From contig JAGQHR010000111.1 in assembly GCA_020431745.1 (NCBI GenBank), positions 1 through 8,226 of the forward strand: a stretch of DNA of 8,226 nucleotides, in the 5' to 3' direction. The translations under genes were made by a program, and so were the position numbers. Positions 1 through 6,820 of this stretch are shown here, in pieces. How positions within the stretch are numbered: the stretch's first letter is position 1; each line of letters opens with the position of its first letter. This DNA comes from Candidatus Eiseniibacteriota bacterium (GTDB lineage: Bacteria; Eisenbacteria; RBG-16-71-46; CAIMUX01). The notes under the pieces are model-generated. The model was not told the DNA's origin, searched no databases, and saw only the letters and a program-made list of their open reading frames with translations.

Positions 1-696
1 AGGGGATGAGGTGACGCGGTCGAGGTCCTCGAAGTCCTCTTCGTCGAAGAAGTCGGGATCGATCACGAAGTCGGAGTCCAGGTCGAGACTGTGCAGTCCG
101 ATCTGGAAGGCCGGCACGTCGGGACGGGCGAGACGCGCTTCCAGGATGCCACTGCCGTAGACGATCTGGTTCTCGGGCGCGATGTAGACGCTGTCCGACG
201 ACTCGAAGTCCCCGAAGCCACGCAGCGTCCGCCGGGTGGACTGGCCCTGGTCGTCCAGGAGCAGCCAATCGGCCACCGCGAGCGACGGTGGCGTTACGGT
301 CGACGCGGTCAGGGTCTCGCCTTCCTGGGTGGTAATCGCGATCCGGTACTCGGTGTTCGGCTCGACAAGAGTCGGAAACGGTGAGGTCGGCGCGATGTAT
401 CGTCCGGTCGTCTCGCTGTATCCGTAGATGACATCCGTTCCGGCGGCGACGTCGGTCACCACCACGTGGGCGCGGGCGATGAGGGCACGAGTCGTGTTGA
501 ACGTTTCGTCCGGGGCGATCGTGCGCGTGAGGAAGATGTCCGGCAAGGGCTGCCCGACGACCAGCAGAGCGTCGATGACCGGAACCCCGATGCCTCCGGG
601 AGCGAGCAGATCCCGAGGATCCCGCTCCGTGGAACAGCTGCCCAAGAGACACACGGCCAGGATCCCGGCGCACGTGATGGCGAGCGACTTCGTCAC
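1..696 (-). CDS. DUF4249-like outer-membrane lipoprotein, partner of the TonB receptor (3' end outside window)
   Basis: The 232 visible codons read without a stop to the left edge, so the C-terminus is missing. The GTG start overlaps the receptor's TGA in a GTGA (693-696), which implies translational coupling. The N-terminus is a lipoprotein signal: Lys-3, a hydrophobic stretch, then LGSC with the lipidated Cys at residue 21. The mature part follows the pattern of DUF4249 proteins: a first beta-strand (PVIDALLVVG), a Thr/Arg segment, 'ARAHVVVTD', a Gly-Tyr turn, then 'EYRIAITTQEGETLTAS' and a Pro-rich end. In Bacteroidota, DUF4249 lipoproteins are usually encoded beside a CarboxypepD_reg/TonB receptor, as here. 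A role in substrate capture at the outer membrane is inferred; the ligand is unknown. Residues 205-226 are very acidic (12 Asp/Glu of 22). The family call rests on pattern and context, not on a profile search. Confidence 0.75.
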   Translation of the reverse strand, partial: MTKSLAITCAGILAVCLLGSCSTERDPRDLLAPGGIGVPVIDALLVVGQPLPDIFLTRTIAPDETFNTTRALIARAHVVVTDVAAGTDVIYGYSETTGRYIAPTSPFPTLVEPNTEYRIAITTQEGETLTASTVTPPSLAVADWLLLDDQGQSTRRTLRGFGDFESSDSVYIAPENQIVYGSGILEARLARPDVPAFQIGLHSLDLDSDFVIDPDFFDEEDFEDLDRVTSSP

Positions 697-2972
697 AGCT
701 CCACCCGCATGCCCAGACTGGGAATGACCGGCAGCATCCGGTAGATCCTCGCGTCGGTCGTGAGGTGCTCGATGTTGTACTGGACGAACCACTCGTTCCG
801 CCGGCTGTAGAGGTTGAAGATCTGGAACATCCAGGAAGCCGGGTGCCCGAAGAACCGGAAGTCCCGCGAGACGCTCACGTCGAGACGGTGGTAAGGCAGC
901 AACCGCGCCGAGTTCCGTTCCCCGGGGAGCACGATCACTTCGAACTGTCCGTTGTCCTCCGCGGGATTGCGGATGGCCAGGAGCGCGGACGCCGGCGTGA
1001 ACGCCTGCCCCGTCCCCAACGTGAAGTTGGCCGCGTAGGTCCAGGTGTTCTGCTTCCAGGCCATGACCGCGCTCAGATCGTGCCGGCGATCGTACTTCGG
1101 AGGGAACGGGCGGCCCTCGTTGAGCTCGCGGAACGTGCGCCGCGTCCATCCCAGGGTGTAGCCGATCCATCCCGTGAGGGGGCCCTGCCGTCGCTGCGCG
1201 AACAGCTCGAGTCCGCTCGACCATCCCCGACCGCCCGTGACGAAGATGTCTTGCGCGGTGATCACCTCGTTGTCTCCCGTCGCGTCGTTGTCGTAGCTGA
1301 CGACGTTGCGCAGCGCGGTGTAGTAGGTCTCCGCGCTCAGTTGGTAGGTCGGGGACGGATCCCAATCGACGGCCACGGTGGCCTGGTACGAGCGTCCGGG
1401 TGGGGTCGATCCGTCGATGGGAACGTAGAAATCGGCCGCGGAGAACCCCTCCGTGCTCACGAGCTGCACATACTGGTGATAGAGCCCTCCGGCGAGCTTG
1501 ATCCGGACGTACCGGGACAAGGGATGACTCAGCGAGAGGCGGGGCTCGACGAAGAACCGGTCTCCGTCCGTGAAATAGCGGGTGCGGACTCCGGTCTGCA
1601 GACGATTCTCGCCCAACGTCCAATCGTCCTGGAGGTAGCCGGAGAGGTCGCTCGGAGTTCGGCGATAGTCGACTTGTCGTTCGTTGTTGAAGACCTGATC
1701 GAAGTCGAATCGATAGCGGGTCAGCTCCAATCCGGCCAGCATCCGTTGGCTCGGCGTCGCTTCCCAGGATGCCTCCACGCCTCCCGAGAGATCGAGGACC
1801 CGGTTCTCGAACGTGGCCGGCGTGCTCAAGTATTGGAATGAGCTCGTGCTGCGATAGTGGCTGACGGCCGCGCGGGCCCGCATGAGAAAGTGAGTGGCGA
1901 GGATGCGGGTGTGTGTCACCGACGCCGCGGTGTTGCCCCAACGCAACCGGGCGAAGGTGTCGTCGTCGAGATCGAAGCGGAGACGATCGCGCCCGTTGTA
2001 GACCGTCAGTCGAGTGCGCGCCCCGCCCGCGTGACTCCAGCGGTAGCCGGCGTTCAGGTCGTAGAAGTAGTAGTGCGGGATGTCGGGATCCGAGCTCCGT
2101 GCGGCGGCGAGGAACGGTTCGAGGAAGGTGCGGCGCGCCCCGAAGTACCATCCGCTGCGGTGATCGCGGCCCGCGGGGCCGGTCAGGAAGAGGTGGGTGG
2201 TGACCGTTCCGATCCCCACCTCGCCCTCCACTTTTTCGGCATCGGGATCGAGGCTCCGGACGTCGACCACGGCTCCGAGACGGCCTCCGTACTTGGCGGG
2301 GTAGGCGCTCTTGTACAGGGTGATCCCGTCGACCACGTCGGTGTTGAAGGTCGAGAAGAATCCGAATGCGTGGGTCGGATTGTAGATCGGGACCCCGTCG
2401 AGCATCACCAGCGTCTGGTCGGGTCCCCCTCCGCGAATGTAGAGGCCGCTCGAGAAGTCCGAGGCCGCCTGCACCCCGGGGAGCATCTGGAGGCTGCGCA
2501 GCGGATCGGATTCCCCGATCGCCGGAAGTTGTCGGAGGAGCTCCCGGTCGATCTCCACCAGTCCGGTTTGTACCTGGCGTTCTTCGGCGAACCGATCCCC
2601 ACTGACGTCGACGGCGTCCATCAGGATGGCCGACTCCACGAGGGAGAGATCGATCCGTGTTTCCGGGGCGGACACGGTGACCGTGTCCCGGAGCGTTGCG
2701 TACCCGATTCGGGTCGCCAGCAGCGCGTAGCGTCCCTCCGGAATGCCCTCGATCCGGAAGGTTCCGGCATCGTCGCTGTTCGTGCCGCGCCGGATGTCCT
2801 CTCCGGGCAGGCGGATGACGACGACATCGACCAGGGCGATCGGTTTTCCATCCGCGATGGTGCGACCTTCGAGGTCGGCTCCCTGGACGATGTCCACGGC
2901 TGCTCCCAGCAGGGCGATGAGGACGAGGAGAGCGCCCCGTCCGAACGTCTGGGAGATGCGGTGGAAGGTCAC
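693..2972 (-). CDS. TonB-dependent outer-membrane receptor with N-terminal CarboxypepD_reg-like domain
   Basis: A 759-residue energy-dependent outer-membrane importer. I chose the GTG at 2972: it gives a proper signal peptide (hydrophobic ALLVLIALLGAAV, cleavage near residue 31) and a weak AGAAAGA six bases upstream. The in-frame TTG at 3023 would put 17 charged residues before the signal, and its GAGGG touches the start codon. Domains in order: carboxypeptidase-regulatory-like beta domain (about 33-111, with 'DDAGTFRIEGIPEGRYAL'), a TonB-box-like DAVDVSG (119-125), a plug (about 135-245) with PGV, 'LYIRGGGPDQTLVMLDGVP', 'YNPTHAFGFFSTFN' and 'YPAKYGG', then a beta-barrel rich in alternating aromatic strands. 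The plug wording is typical of Bacteroidota-type receptors paired with DUF4249 lipoproteins. The protein ends in ...VEL rather than the usual terminal aromatic. The ligand (siderophore, glycan, peptide or other) cannot be read from the sequence. Confidence 0.93.
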   Translation of the reverse strand: MTFHRISQTFGRGALLVLIALLGAAVDIVQGADLEGRTIADGKPIALVDVVVIRLPGEDIRRGTNSDDAGTFRIEGIPEGRYALLATRIGYATLRDTVTVSAPETRIDLSLVESAILMDAVDVSGDRFAEERQVQTGLVEIDRELLRQLPAIGESDPLRSLQMLPGVQAASDFSSGLYIRGGGPDQTLVMLDGVPIYNPTHAFGFFSTFNTDVVDGITLYKSAYPAKYGGRLGAVVDVRSLDPDAEKVEGEVGIGTVTTHLFLTGPAGRDHRSGWYFGARRTFLEPFLAAARSSDPDIPHYYFYDLNAGYRWSHAGGARTRLTVYNGRDRLRFDLDDDTFARLRWGNTAASVTHTRILATHFLMRARAAVSHYRSTSSFQYLSTPATFENRVLDLSGGVEASWEATPSQRMLAGLELTRYRFDFDQVFNNERQVDYRRTPSDLSGYLQDDWTLGENRLQTGVRTRYFTDGDRFFVEPRLSLSHPLSRYVRIKLAGGLYHQYVQLVSTEGFSAADFYVPIDGSTPPGRSYQATVAVDWDPSPTYQLSAETYYTALRNVVSYDNDATGDNEVITAQDIFVTGGRGWSSGLELFAQRRQGPLTGWIGYTLGWTRRTFRELNEGRPFPPKYDRRHDLSAVMAWKQNTWTYAANFTLGTGQAFTPASALLAIRNPAEDNGQFEVIVLPGERNSARLLPYHRLDVSVSRDFRFFGHPASWMFQIFNLYSRRNEWFVQYNIEHLTTDARIYRMLPVIPSLGMRVEL

Positions 2973-3033
2973 GAACGGTCTTTCTAGTCGAATGACGGGG
3001 GTTCGGGGCTCCGCGAACGCCAACCCTCAGGGC

Positions 3034-3065
3034 AGGATAGCATCCGACCCCGGCCGTGATGTCCA
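3034..3065 (-). promoter_or_regulatory. Possible promoter of the receptor-lipoprotein operon
   Basis: On the minus strand a TG-N-TATCCT (extended -10 type, hexamer at 3039-3034, 4 of 6 matches to TATAAT) lies about 60 bases before the receptor GTG. A TGGACA (3065-3060, 5 of 6 matches to TTGACA) lies upstream, but the 20-base spacer is too long for an ideal sigma-70 promoter. The 184-base gap after the preceding gene leaves room for a separate promoter. This is pattern matching only, and no Fur-box-like operator was seen nearby. Confidence 0.28.
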
Positions 3066-3156
3066 TGGCAGTCAGGAGCACGAAACGTCAGGCAGGACGG
3101 TCGGGTTCCGTCCGGTTCCACCTCCCCCCGGTCGCCGCTCCGGACTCGCGGAATCG

Positions 3157-3618
3157 TCAAAAGATCGTGGACACGACGAACGCGGCCCCGGCGCGGCCCC
3201 CCGGTGAGATTCGGACGCCGGGCCGCCAGCGAGCTCGGCCGGGGGCAGCCTCCGCGCGCAGTCGGAGCGTCGGATCCGCCCGATGCGAACTGCCCAGCAG
3301 GCCGATCGCCATGGCCCCCGCGCCACTCGCGGCGACCAGGCCTTCCAGCTCGGCGCTGTTCATCCCGTAGGCGATTGCACCGGCGCCCAGTGCGAGCCCG
3401 AGCAGGGAAAGGGTGCGGCTGGGACGGTGATCCAGCGTCCGTTGCAGGCTCACCGCGTCGAGCAGGAACAGTGCGGAAGCGACGCCGATGTCGGCCAGCT
3501 CCTCGGATGTCCGGTCTTGTTCGGGTGCGACGGTCGCCCGGGAAGGCGTCCCCGTGGTCAACAGACCCAGCGCTGCCAGGAGCAGGAGCGGGTGAACCAG
3601 GGGATGCGGGTAGGCCAT
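3157..3618 (-). CDS. Small exported/membrane-associated protein of unknown function
   Basis: This 153-residue protein belongs to no family I recognise. The ATG at 3618 is supported by a strong GAGGAGG five bases upstream; an in-frame start 13 codons earlier has no such site. Residues 1-27 form a signal peptide (LLLLAALGLLTTG core, likely cleavage near residues 23-28). The mature part has three hydrophobic Gly/Ala/Leu-rich segments (about 43-54, 69-84 and 92-109), separated by a short Arg/Ser/His stretch. The tail has alternating polar/apolar strands (about 116-123, 133-138 and 143-153) and ends in Phe, as many outer-membrane barrel proteins do. It is transcribed divergently from fusA and in the same direction as the receptor, but 184 bases separate it from the receptor. 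It could be a small envelope protein. That it is a real gene rests on the Shine-Dalgarno site, the signal peptide and sensible composition. Confidence 0.7.
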   Translation of the reverse strand: MAYPHPLVHPLLLLAALGLLTTGTPSRATVAPEQDRTSEELADIGVASALFLLDAVSLQRTLDHRPSRTLSLLGLALGAGAIAYGMNSAELEGLVAASGAGAMAIGLLGSSHRADPTLRLRAEAAPGRARWRPGVRISPGGRAGAAFVVSTIF

Positions 3619-3623
3619 GCGAA

Positions 3624-3630
3624 CCTCCTC
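3624..3630 (-). promoter_or_regulatory. Shine-Dalgarno site that fixes the start of the small exported protein
   Basis: The minus strand reads GAGGAGG, then five bases, then ATG at 3618. It is one of the strongest ribosome-binding sites in the window and selects this ATG over the in-frame start at 3657. Confidence 0.8.
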
Positions 3631-3854
3631 GAAGATCCCGTGAGTGGACGATGCCAACGGCCGCCGCGGTCACGGGTTGGAAGTGGAACGCCCCTCGCGT
3701 TTGAAGGCTATCGACTGAGTGAGCGGCCACGCAACAAGATCGGGGCAGAGTCCGGAAATCCCCGGGCCGCGCGATGCCCCCGTCCGGCCGTGGAAGGGGG
3801 GCCGAGCGGGGGGACCGACACCATTCGGATTCGGTGTCCCGGCGTGCAACGATC

Positions 3855-3883
3855 TTGCAAGATGTCCGAACGCTCCGTATAAT
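3855..3883 (+). promoter_or_regulatory. Sigma-70-type promoter of the fusA operon
   Basis: A perfect TATAAT (3878-3883) stands 17 bases after TTGCAA (3855-3860, 4 of 6 matches to TTGACA). Transcription would start near 3888-3891 in an AT-rich patch (TACTTTTG), which contrasts with the GC-rich surroundings. This leaves a leader of about 83 bases before the fusA GTG. An exact -10 with ideal spacing fits the high expression expected of an elongation factor gene. Confidence 0.75.
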
Positions 3884-3914
3884 CGGTACTTTTGTGTGCG
3901 ATTTCGGCCGGGGG

Positions 3915-3963
3915 CGGTCCGCAGGTGCGGACTGGCTCTGGGATCAGCCGGAAAGCCTGCGGA
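3915..3963 (+). promoter_or_regulatory. Structured fusA leader with two mutually exclusive folds
   Basis: Fold A is a local hairpin: GTCCGC (3917-3922), loop AGGT, GCGGAC (3927-3932), extended by a G-U and a C-G pair (3915-3934). Fold B pairs TCCGCAGG (3918-3925) with CCTGCGGA (3956-3963), eight Watson-Crick pairs that enclose a small hairpin (GGCT 3934-3937 with AGCC 3946-3949). Fold B takes up the first three bases of the GGAGG ribosome-binding site; fold A leaves it free. The pairings are seen directly in the sequence. That they regulate translation is inference, and GC-rich DNA yields chance stems. Confidence 0.4.
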
Positions 3964-3965
3964 GG
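3961..3965 (+). promoter_or_regulatory. fusA: Shine-Dalgarno site of fusA
   Basis: GGAGG followed by seven bases and then GTG at 3973. It decides the fusA start against in-frame upstream starts such as the TTG at 3892, which would add 27 residues unlike any EF-G N-terminus. Confidence 0.85.
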
Positions 3966-3972
3966 TTCGAGG

Positions 3973-6069
3973 GTGAGCAAGGCCATCTCTGACATCAACA
4001 AGGTGCGGAATATCGGGATTTCCGCTCACATCGACTCGGGAAAGACGACCCTGACCGAGCGCATCCTCTTCTATACCAAAAGGATCCACAAGGTCCACGA
4101 GGTTCGGGGGAAGGATGGCGTCGGGGCGACCATGGACAGCATGGAGCTCGAGCGGGAGCGCGGGATCACGATCGCGAGCGCGGCGACCCACTGCACCTGG
4201 CAGGATCACCACGTCAACATCATCGATACCCCCGGGCACGTCGACTTCACCATCGAGGTCGAGCGTTCTCTGCGCGTCCTTGACGGAGCCGTCCTCGTGC
4301 TCTGCGCGGTGGCGGGTGTCCAGAGCCAGTCGATCACCGTCGATCGCCAGATGCGCCGTTACAACGTCCCGCGGATCGCGTTCGTCAATAAGTGCGACCG
4401 GACCGGGGCCAATCCCGCCCGGGTCTGTGACCAGCTGCGCGAGAAGCTCAAGCACAACTCCGTCATGATGCAGATCCCGATCGGCCTCGAGCACGACCAT
4501 CAGGGCGTCGTCGACCTCGTCACCATGAAGGGCTTCATCTTCGAGGGCGAGACCGGCGAGGAGATCAAGGAGATCCCGATTCCGGCGAATCTGCAGGCCG
4601 AGGCGGAGGCCCGACGCGAACAGCTGCTCGACACGGTCTCGATGTACCACGACGGTCTGATGGAAGCGATGCTGGAGGATCGGGTCACCGAGGAGATGGT
4701 GCGCGCGGCGGTGCGGAAGGCCACCATCAGTCGGGACATCACGCCCGTCTTCATGGGATCGGCCTACAAGAACAAGGGCGTGCAGCTGCTCCTCAATTCG
4801 GTGATCGAGTATTTGCCCAATCCGACCGAAGTGACCAACCAGGCCGTCCGTCTCGTCGATGAGAAGGAGGAGCACTTCGACGTGCGGGTCGTGCCCGATG
4901 CTCCGCTCCTCTCCCTGGCGTTCAAGCTGGAAGTCTCGCCCTACGGGCAGCTCACCTATCTGCGGGTCTACCAGGGCTCGCTCTCGAAGGGCGACTTCAT
5001 CGTCAACCAGCGCAGCCGGGACAAGGTCAAGGTCGGCCGGCTCGTGCGCATGCACGCCGACTCGATGGAGGACATCGAATCGACATCGGCCGGCGACATC
5101 GTGGCGCTCTTCGGCGTCGACTGCGCTTCCGGCGATACCTTCACCGACGGTCACGTCCAGGCTTCGATGACCGCCATCCACGTGCCGGAGCCGGTGGTCA
5201 GCCTCGCGATCAAGCCCGCGTCGCAGAAGGCGCAGGACAACATGTCCAAGGCGCTCCAGCGATTCACCAAGGAGGATCCCACCTTCCGGACCGGGACCGA
5301 CGAGGAAACCGGCGATACCCTCATCTCCGGGATGGGTGAGCTCCACCTCGAGGTCTACGTCGAGCGGATGAAGCGGGAGTACAACGCCGAGGTTCAGGTC
5401 GGACGCCCGCGCGTGGCCTACCGCGAGACCATGACGAAGAAGGTCCCGTTCGACTACACGCACAAGAAGCAGACCGGAGGCTCGGGTCAGTACGGTCGCA
5501 TCATCGGTGAGCTCAGTCCCACCGAGAGCGGCGACTTCGAGTTCGTGAACAAGGTCGTCGGCGGAAACATCCCCACCGAGTACATCGGATCGGTCGAGAA
5601 GGGATTCCGCTCGTGTGTCGATCGTGGTGAGTTCTACGGATTCCCCGTGGCCGGACTTCAGGTTCTACTGCAGGACGGGGCGGCCCACTCGGTCGACTCC
5701 AGCGACAACGCGTTCCAGGCAGCGGCCCGCGGGGCCTTCCGGGAGTACTACGTGCAGGGTGCCCCGACGGTCCTCGAACCGATCATGAAGGTCGCCGTGG
5801 AGGGCCCGTCGGAGTTCCAGGGCGACATCATGGGGACCATCATGAAGCGGCGCGGTATCATCCTCGGCACCACCGAAGAGGACGGCTTCACGCGGATCGA
5901 AGGCGACGTGCCGCTGTCGGAGATGTTCGGATACGCGACGGTCCTCCGCTCCGCGACCCAGGGGAAGGCGGAGTTCACGATGGAGTTCTCCCGCTACGGC
6001 ATCGCGCCGTCCGAAGTCTGTGAAGAACTGCGCAAGGTCTGGCTCGAAAAGCGCGCGGCCAAGAAGTGA
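3973..6069 (+). CDS. fusA: Translation elongation factor G, mtEFG1/spdEFG1 type
   Basis: This GTPase moves tRNA-mRNA through the ribosome after peptide bond formation. Starting at GTG 3973 it has 698 residues, the normal EF-G length, and begins at the family N-terminus. G motifs: AHIDSGKT (18-25), RGITI (63-67), DTPGH (85-89), NKCD (139-142) and GSA (262-264). Domain II carries 'GDIVALFGVDCASGDTFT'; domain IV has HKKQTGGSGQYG (497-508) and later DGAAHSVDS; domain V ends in 'FTMEFSRYG'. HIDSGKT (Ser for the usual Ala), 'GKDGVGATMDSMELERERG' and the 'GVDCASGDTFT' wording match mitochondrial EFG1 and its bacterial spdEFG1 relatives rather than the classical EF-G of the str operon. Neither tuf nor rpsG/rpsL is next to it. 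One oddity is Lys-36 in 'FYTKRIH', where a Gly is usual. All GTPase motifs are intact, so it is likely active. Confidence 0.97.
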   Translation: MSKAISDINKVRNIGISAHIDSGKTTLTERILFYTKRIHKVHEVRGKDGVGATMDSMELERERGITIASAATHCTWQDHHVNIIDTPGHVDFTIEVERSLRVLDGAVLVLCAVAGVQSQSITVDRQMRRYNVPRIAFVNKCDRTGANPARVCDQLREKLKHNSVMMQIPIGLEHDHQGVVDLVTMKGFIFEGETGEEIKEIPIPANLQAEAEARREQLLDTVSMYHDGLMEAMLEDRVTEEMVRAAVRKATISRDITPVFMGSAYKNKGVQLLLNSVIEYLPNPTEVTNQAVRLVDEKEEHFDVRVVPDAPLLSLAFKLEVSPYGQLTYLRVYQGSLSKGDFIVNQRSRDKVKVGRLVRMHADSMEDIESTSAGDIVALFGVDCASGDTFTDGHVQASMTAIHVPEPVVSLAIKPASQKAQDNMSKALQRFTKEDPTFRTGTDEETGDTLISGMGELHLEVYVERMKREYNAEVQVGRPRVAYRETMTKKVPFDYTHKKQTGGSGQYGRIIGELSPTESGDFEFVNKVVGGNIPTEYIGSVEKGFRSCVDRGEFYGFPVAGLQVLLQDGAAHSVDSSDNAFQAAARGAFREYYVQGAPTVLEPIMKVAVEGPSEFQGDIMGTIMKRRGIILGTTEEDGFTRIEGDVPLSEMFGYATVLRSATQGKAEFTMEFSRYGIAPSEVCEELRKVWLEKRAAKK

Positions 6070-6073
6070 GGGA
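6068..6073 (+). promoter_or_regulatory. Shine-Dalgarno site for the ATPase gene, overlapping the fusA stop
   Basis: GAGGGA begins inside the fusA TGA codon and lies seven bases before the ATG at 6081. It favours that ATG over the GTG at 6066, which overlaps the fusA stop but has no good upstream site. Ribosomes ending fusA translation would sit on this signal, so coupling is likely. Confidence 0.65.
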
Positions 6074-6080
6074 CCAGCAC

Positions 6081-6788
6081 ATGTATCAGAAGGAAGTCAA
6101 TCGTCGGAGCCCGCTCCGAGTCTTCGAACGTTCGATCCATGGTGGCCTCGGTCCCGGGAACATCGGGCTGGTCATGAGCCGAGCCGGCGTGGGGAAAACC
6201 GCGTTTCTGATCGGAGTCGCACTCGACGACCTGATGCGCGGCCGGAAGGTCCTTCATGTCAACACCGAGGATACCGCGGAAAAGGTGCGCGAGTTCTACG
6301 ACGAGGTCTTCCACGACCTCGCCGAAGCGAACGAGTTGTCGGACAAGAACGCCGTCCACTTGACCGTCGAGCGCAACCGCATGATTCACACGTTCCTGGG
6401 CGATACGTTCTCGATGGAGCGCCTGCAGGGCGCCCTCGGGTACATGCGCGAGTTCATGGACTTCGCGCCGGCCGCGGTCATCCTCGACGGGTACCCCAAG
6501 TGGGATACGGCCACGGACGAGCAGATGGAAGAGCTGAAGGAGCTGGCCGGCAAGCTGAAGTGCGAGCTCTGGCTCTCCTCTCTGATCCATCGCGACGGCG
6601 AGGAGGTCGACGATCGCGGCATTCCCCAGCGGATCGCGCGGCTGGAGAAGCACATCTCCGTGATGCTCCGTCTCCGTCCGACCGAGGACCACGTCCGGCT
6701 CGAGCTGGTCAAGGATCACGAGAACCAGGACCTGGCGGATCTCCACATCGAGTTGGACCCGCGCTCGCTCCTCCTGGCCTGGCGCTGA
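6081..6788 (+). CDS. RecA/KaiC-like P-loop ATPase of unknown function
   Basis: A 235-residue soluble protein with the layout of RecA/DnaB/KaiC-type ATPases. A Walker A 'SRAGVGKT' (33-40) follows the strand GNIGLVM; the helix AFLIGVALDDLM and strand RKVLHV come next. A Walker B strand AAVILD (131-136) is followed by GYPKWD, and 'CELWLSSLIHRDGE' (161-174) looks like the next core strand. The usual first Gly/Ala of Walker A is Ser-33. The N-terminus 'MYQKEVNRRSPLRVFE' and 'LERNRMIHT'-like wording (VERNRMIHT here) recall uncharacterised cytoplasmic ATPases that I remember from deltaproteobacteria such as Geobacter; this is memory, not a search. There is no signal peptide or membrane segment. It starts 11 bases after fusA on the same strand, so co-transcription is very likely. 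The partner and the molecular role are unknown; I would not call it a helicase or a clock protein. Confidence 0.85.
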   Translation: MYQKEVNRRSPLRVFERSIHGGLGPGNIGLVMSRAGVGKTAFLIGVALDDLMRGRKVLHVNTEDTAEKVREFYDEVFHDLAEANELSDKNAVHLTVERNRMIHTFLGDTFSMERLQGALGYMREFMDFAPAAVILDGYPKWDTATDEQMEELKELAGKLKCELWLSSLIHRDGEEVDDRGIPQRIARLEKHISVMLRLRPTEDHVRLELVKDHENQDLADLHIELDPRSLLLAWR

Positions 6789-6820
6789 GGATTTGACGAG
6801 ACGTTCCTTCCAGGAGACAT

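Larger units (their letters stand above)
3619..3972. other. Divergent intergenic region between the small exported protein gene and fusA
   Basis: These 354 bases hold the ribosome-binding site of the leftward gene at the left end, and the fusA promoter and leader at the right end (3855-3972). In the middle (about 3631-3850) I see no convincing gene, tRNA or repeat. One GC stem (GCCCCC 3776-3781 with GGGGGC 3797-3802) is present without a T-run. No clear promoter for the leftward gene was found. Reading frames across this stretch are Arg/Pro/Gly-rich and look like high-GC noise. Confidence 0.6.

Noticed and set aside
765..2987. Long plus-strand open frames (358 and 376 codons) opposite the receptor
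   Set aside because: They mirror the receptor codons, have Val/Glu/Arg/Gly-rich content, no motif and no good ribosome-binding site.
3095..3113. GGACGG/CCGTCC hairpin after the small exported protein gene
   Set aside because: It has a six-bp stem with no T-run on either strand and lies about 45 bases past the stop. It is too weak to call a terminator.
2984..3730. 248-codon minus-strand frame overlapping the small exported protein
   Set aside because: It is Arg/Pro/Gly/Ser-rich without structure. The overlapping 153-residue frame has the Shine-Dalgarno site and signal peptide.
3776..3802. GCCCCC/GGGGGC inverted repeat in the divergent intergenic region
   Set aside because: It lies upstream of both flanking genes, so it cannot be their terminator, and it overlaps no promoter. 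It is likely a chance feature of GC-rich DNA.
3892..3972. Upstream in-frame TTG start giving EF-G 27 extra residues
   Set aside because: It lies at the predicted transcription start, has no ribosome-binding site, and the extra residues match no EF-G. The GTG at 3973 has an ideal GGAGG.
3894..3992. Possible 32-codon leader peptide (GTG start) overlapping the fusA start
   Set aside because: It would have to be nearly leaderless, has no Shine-Dalgarno site and shows no codon run suggesting attenuation.
3670..5463. 597-codon open frame on the minus strand opposite fusA
   Set aside because: It is antisense to a clear EF-G. Its His/Asp/Leu/Arg-rich composition is what complementing a high-GC gene produces, and no domain is seen.
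6066..6080. GTG at 6066 as the ATPase start (4-bp overlap with the fusA stop)
   Set aside because: It is possible, but it lacks a Shine-Dalgarno site. GAGGGA is ideally placed for the ATG at 6081, where the conserved-looking sequence begins.
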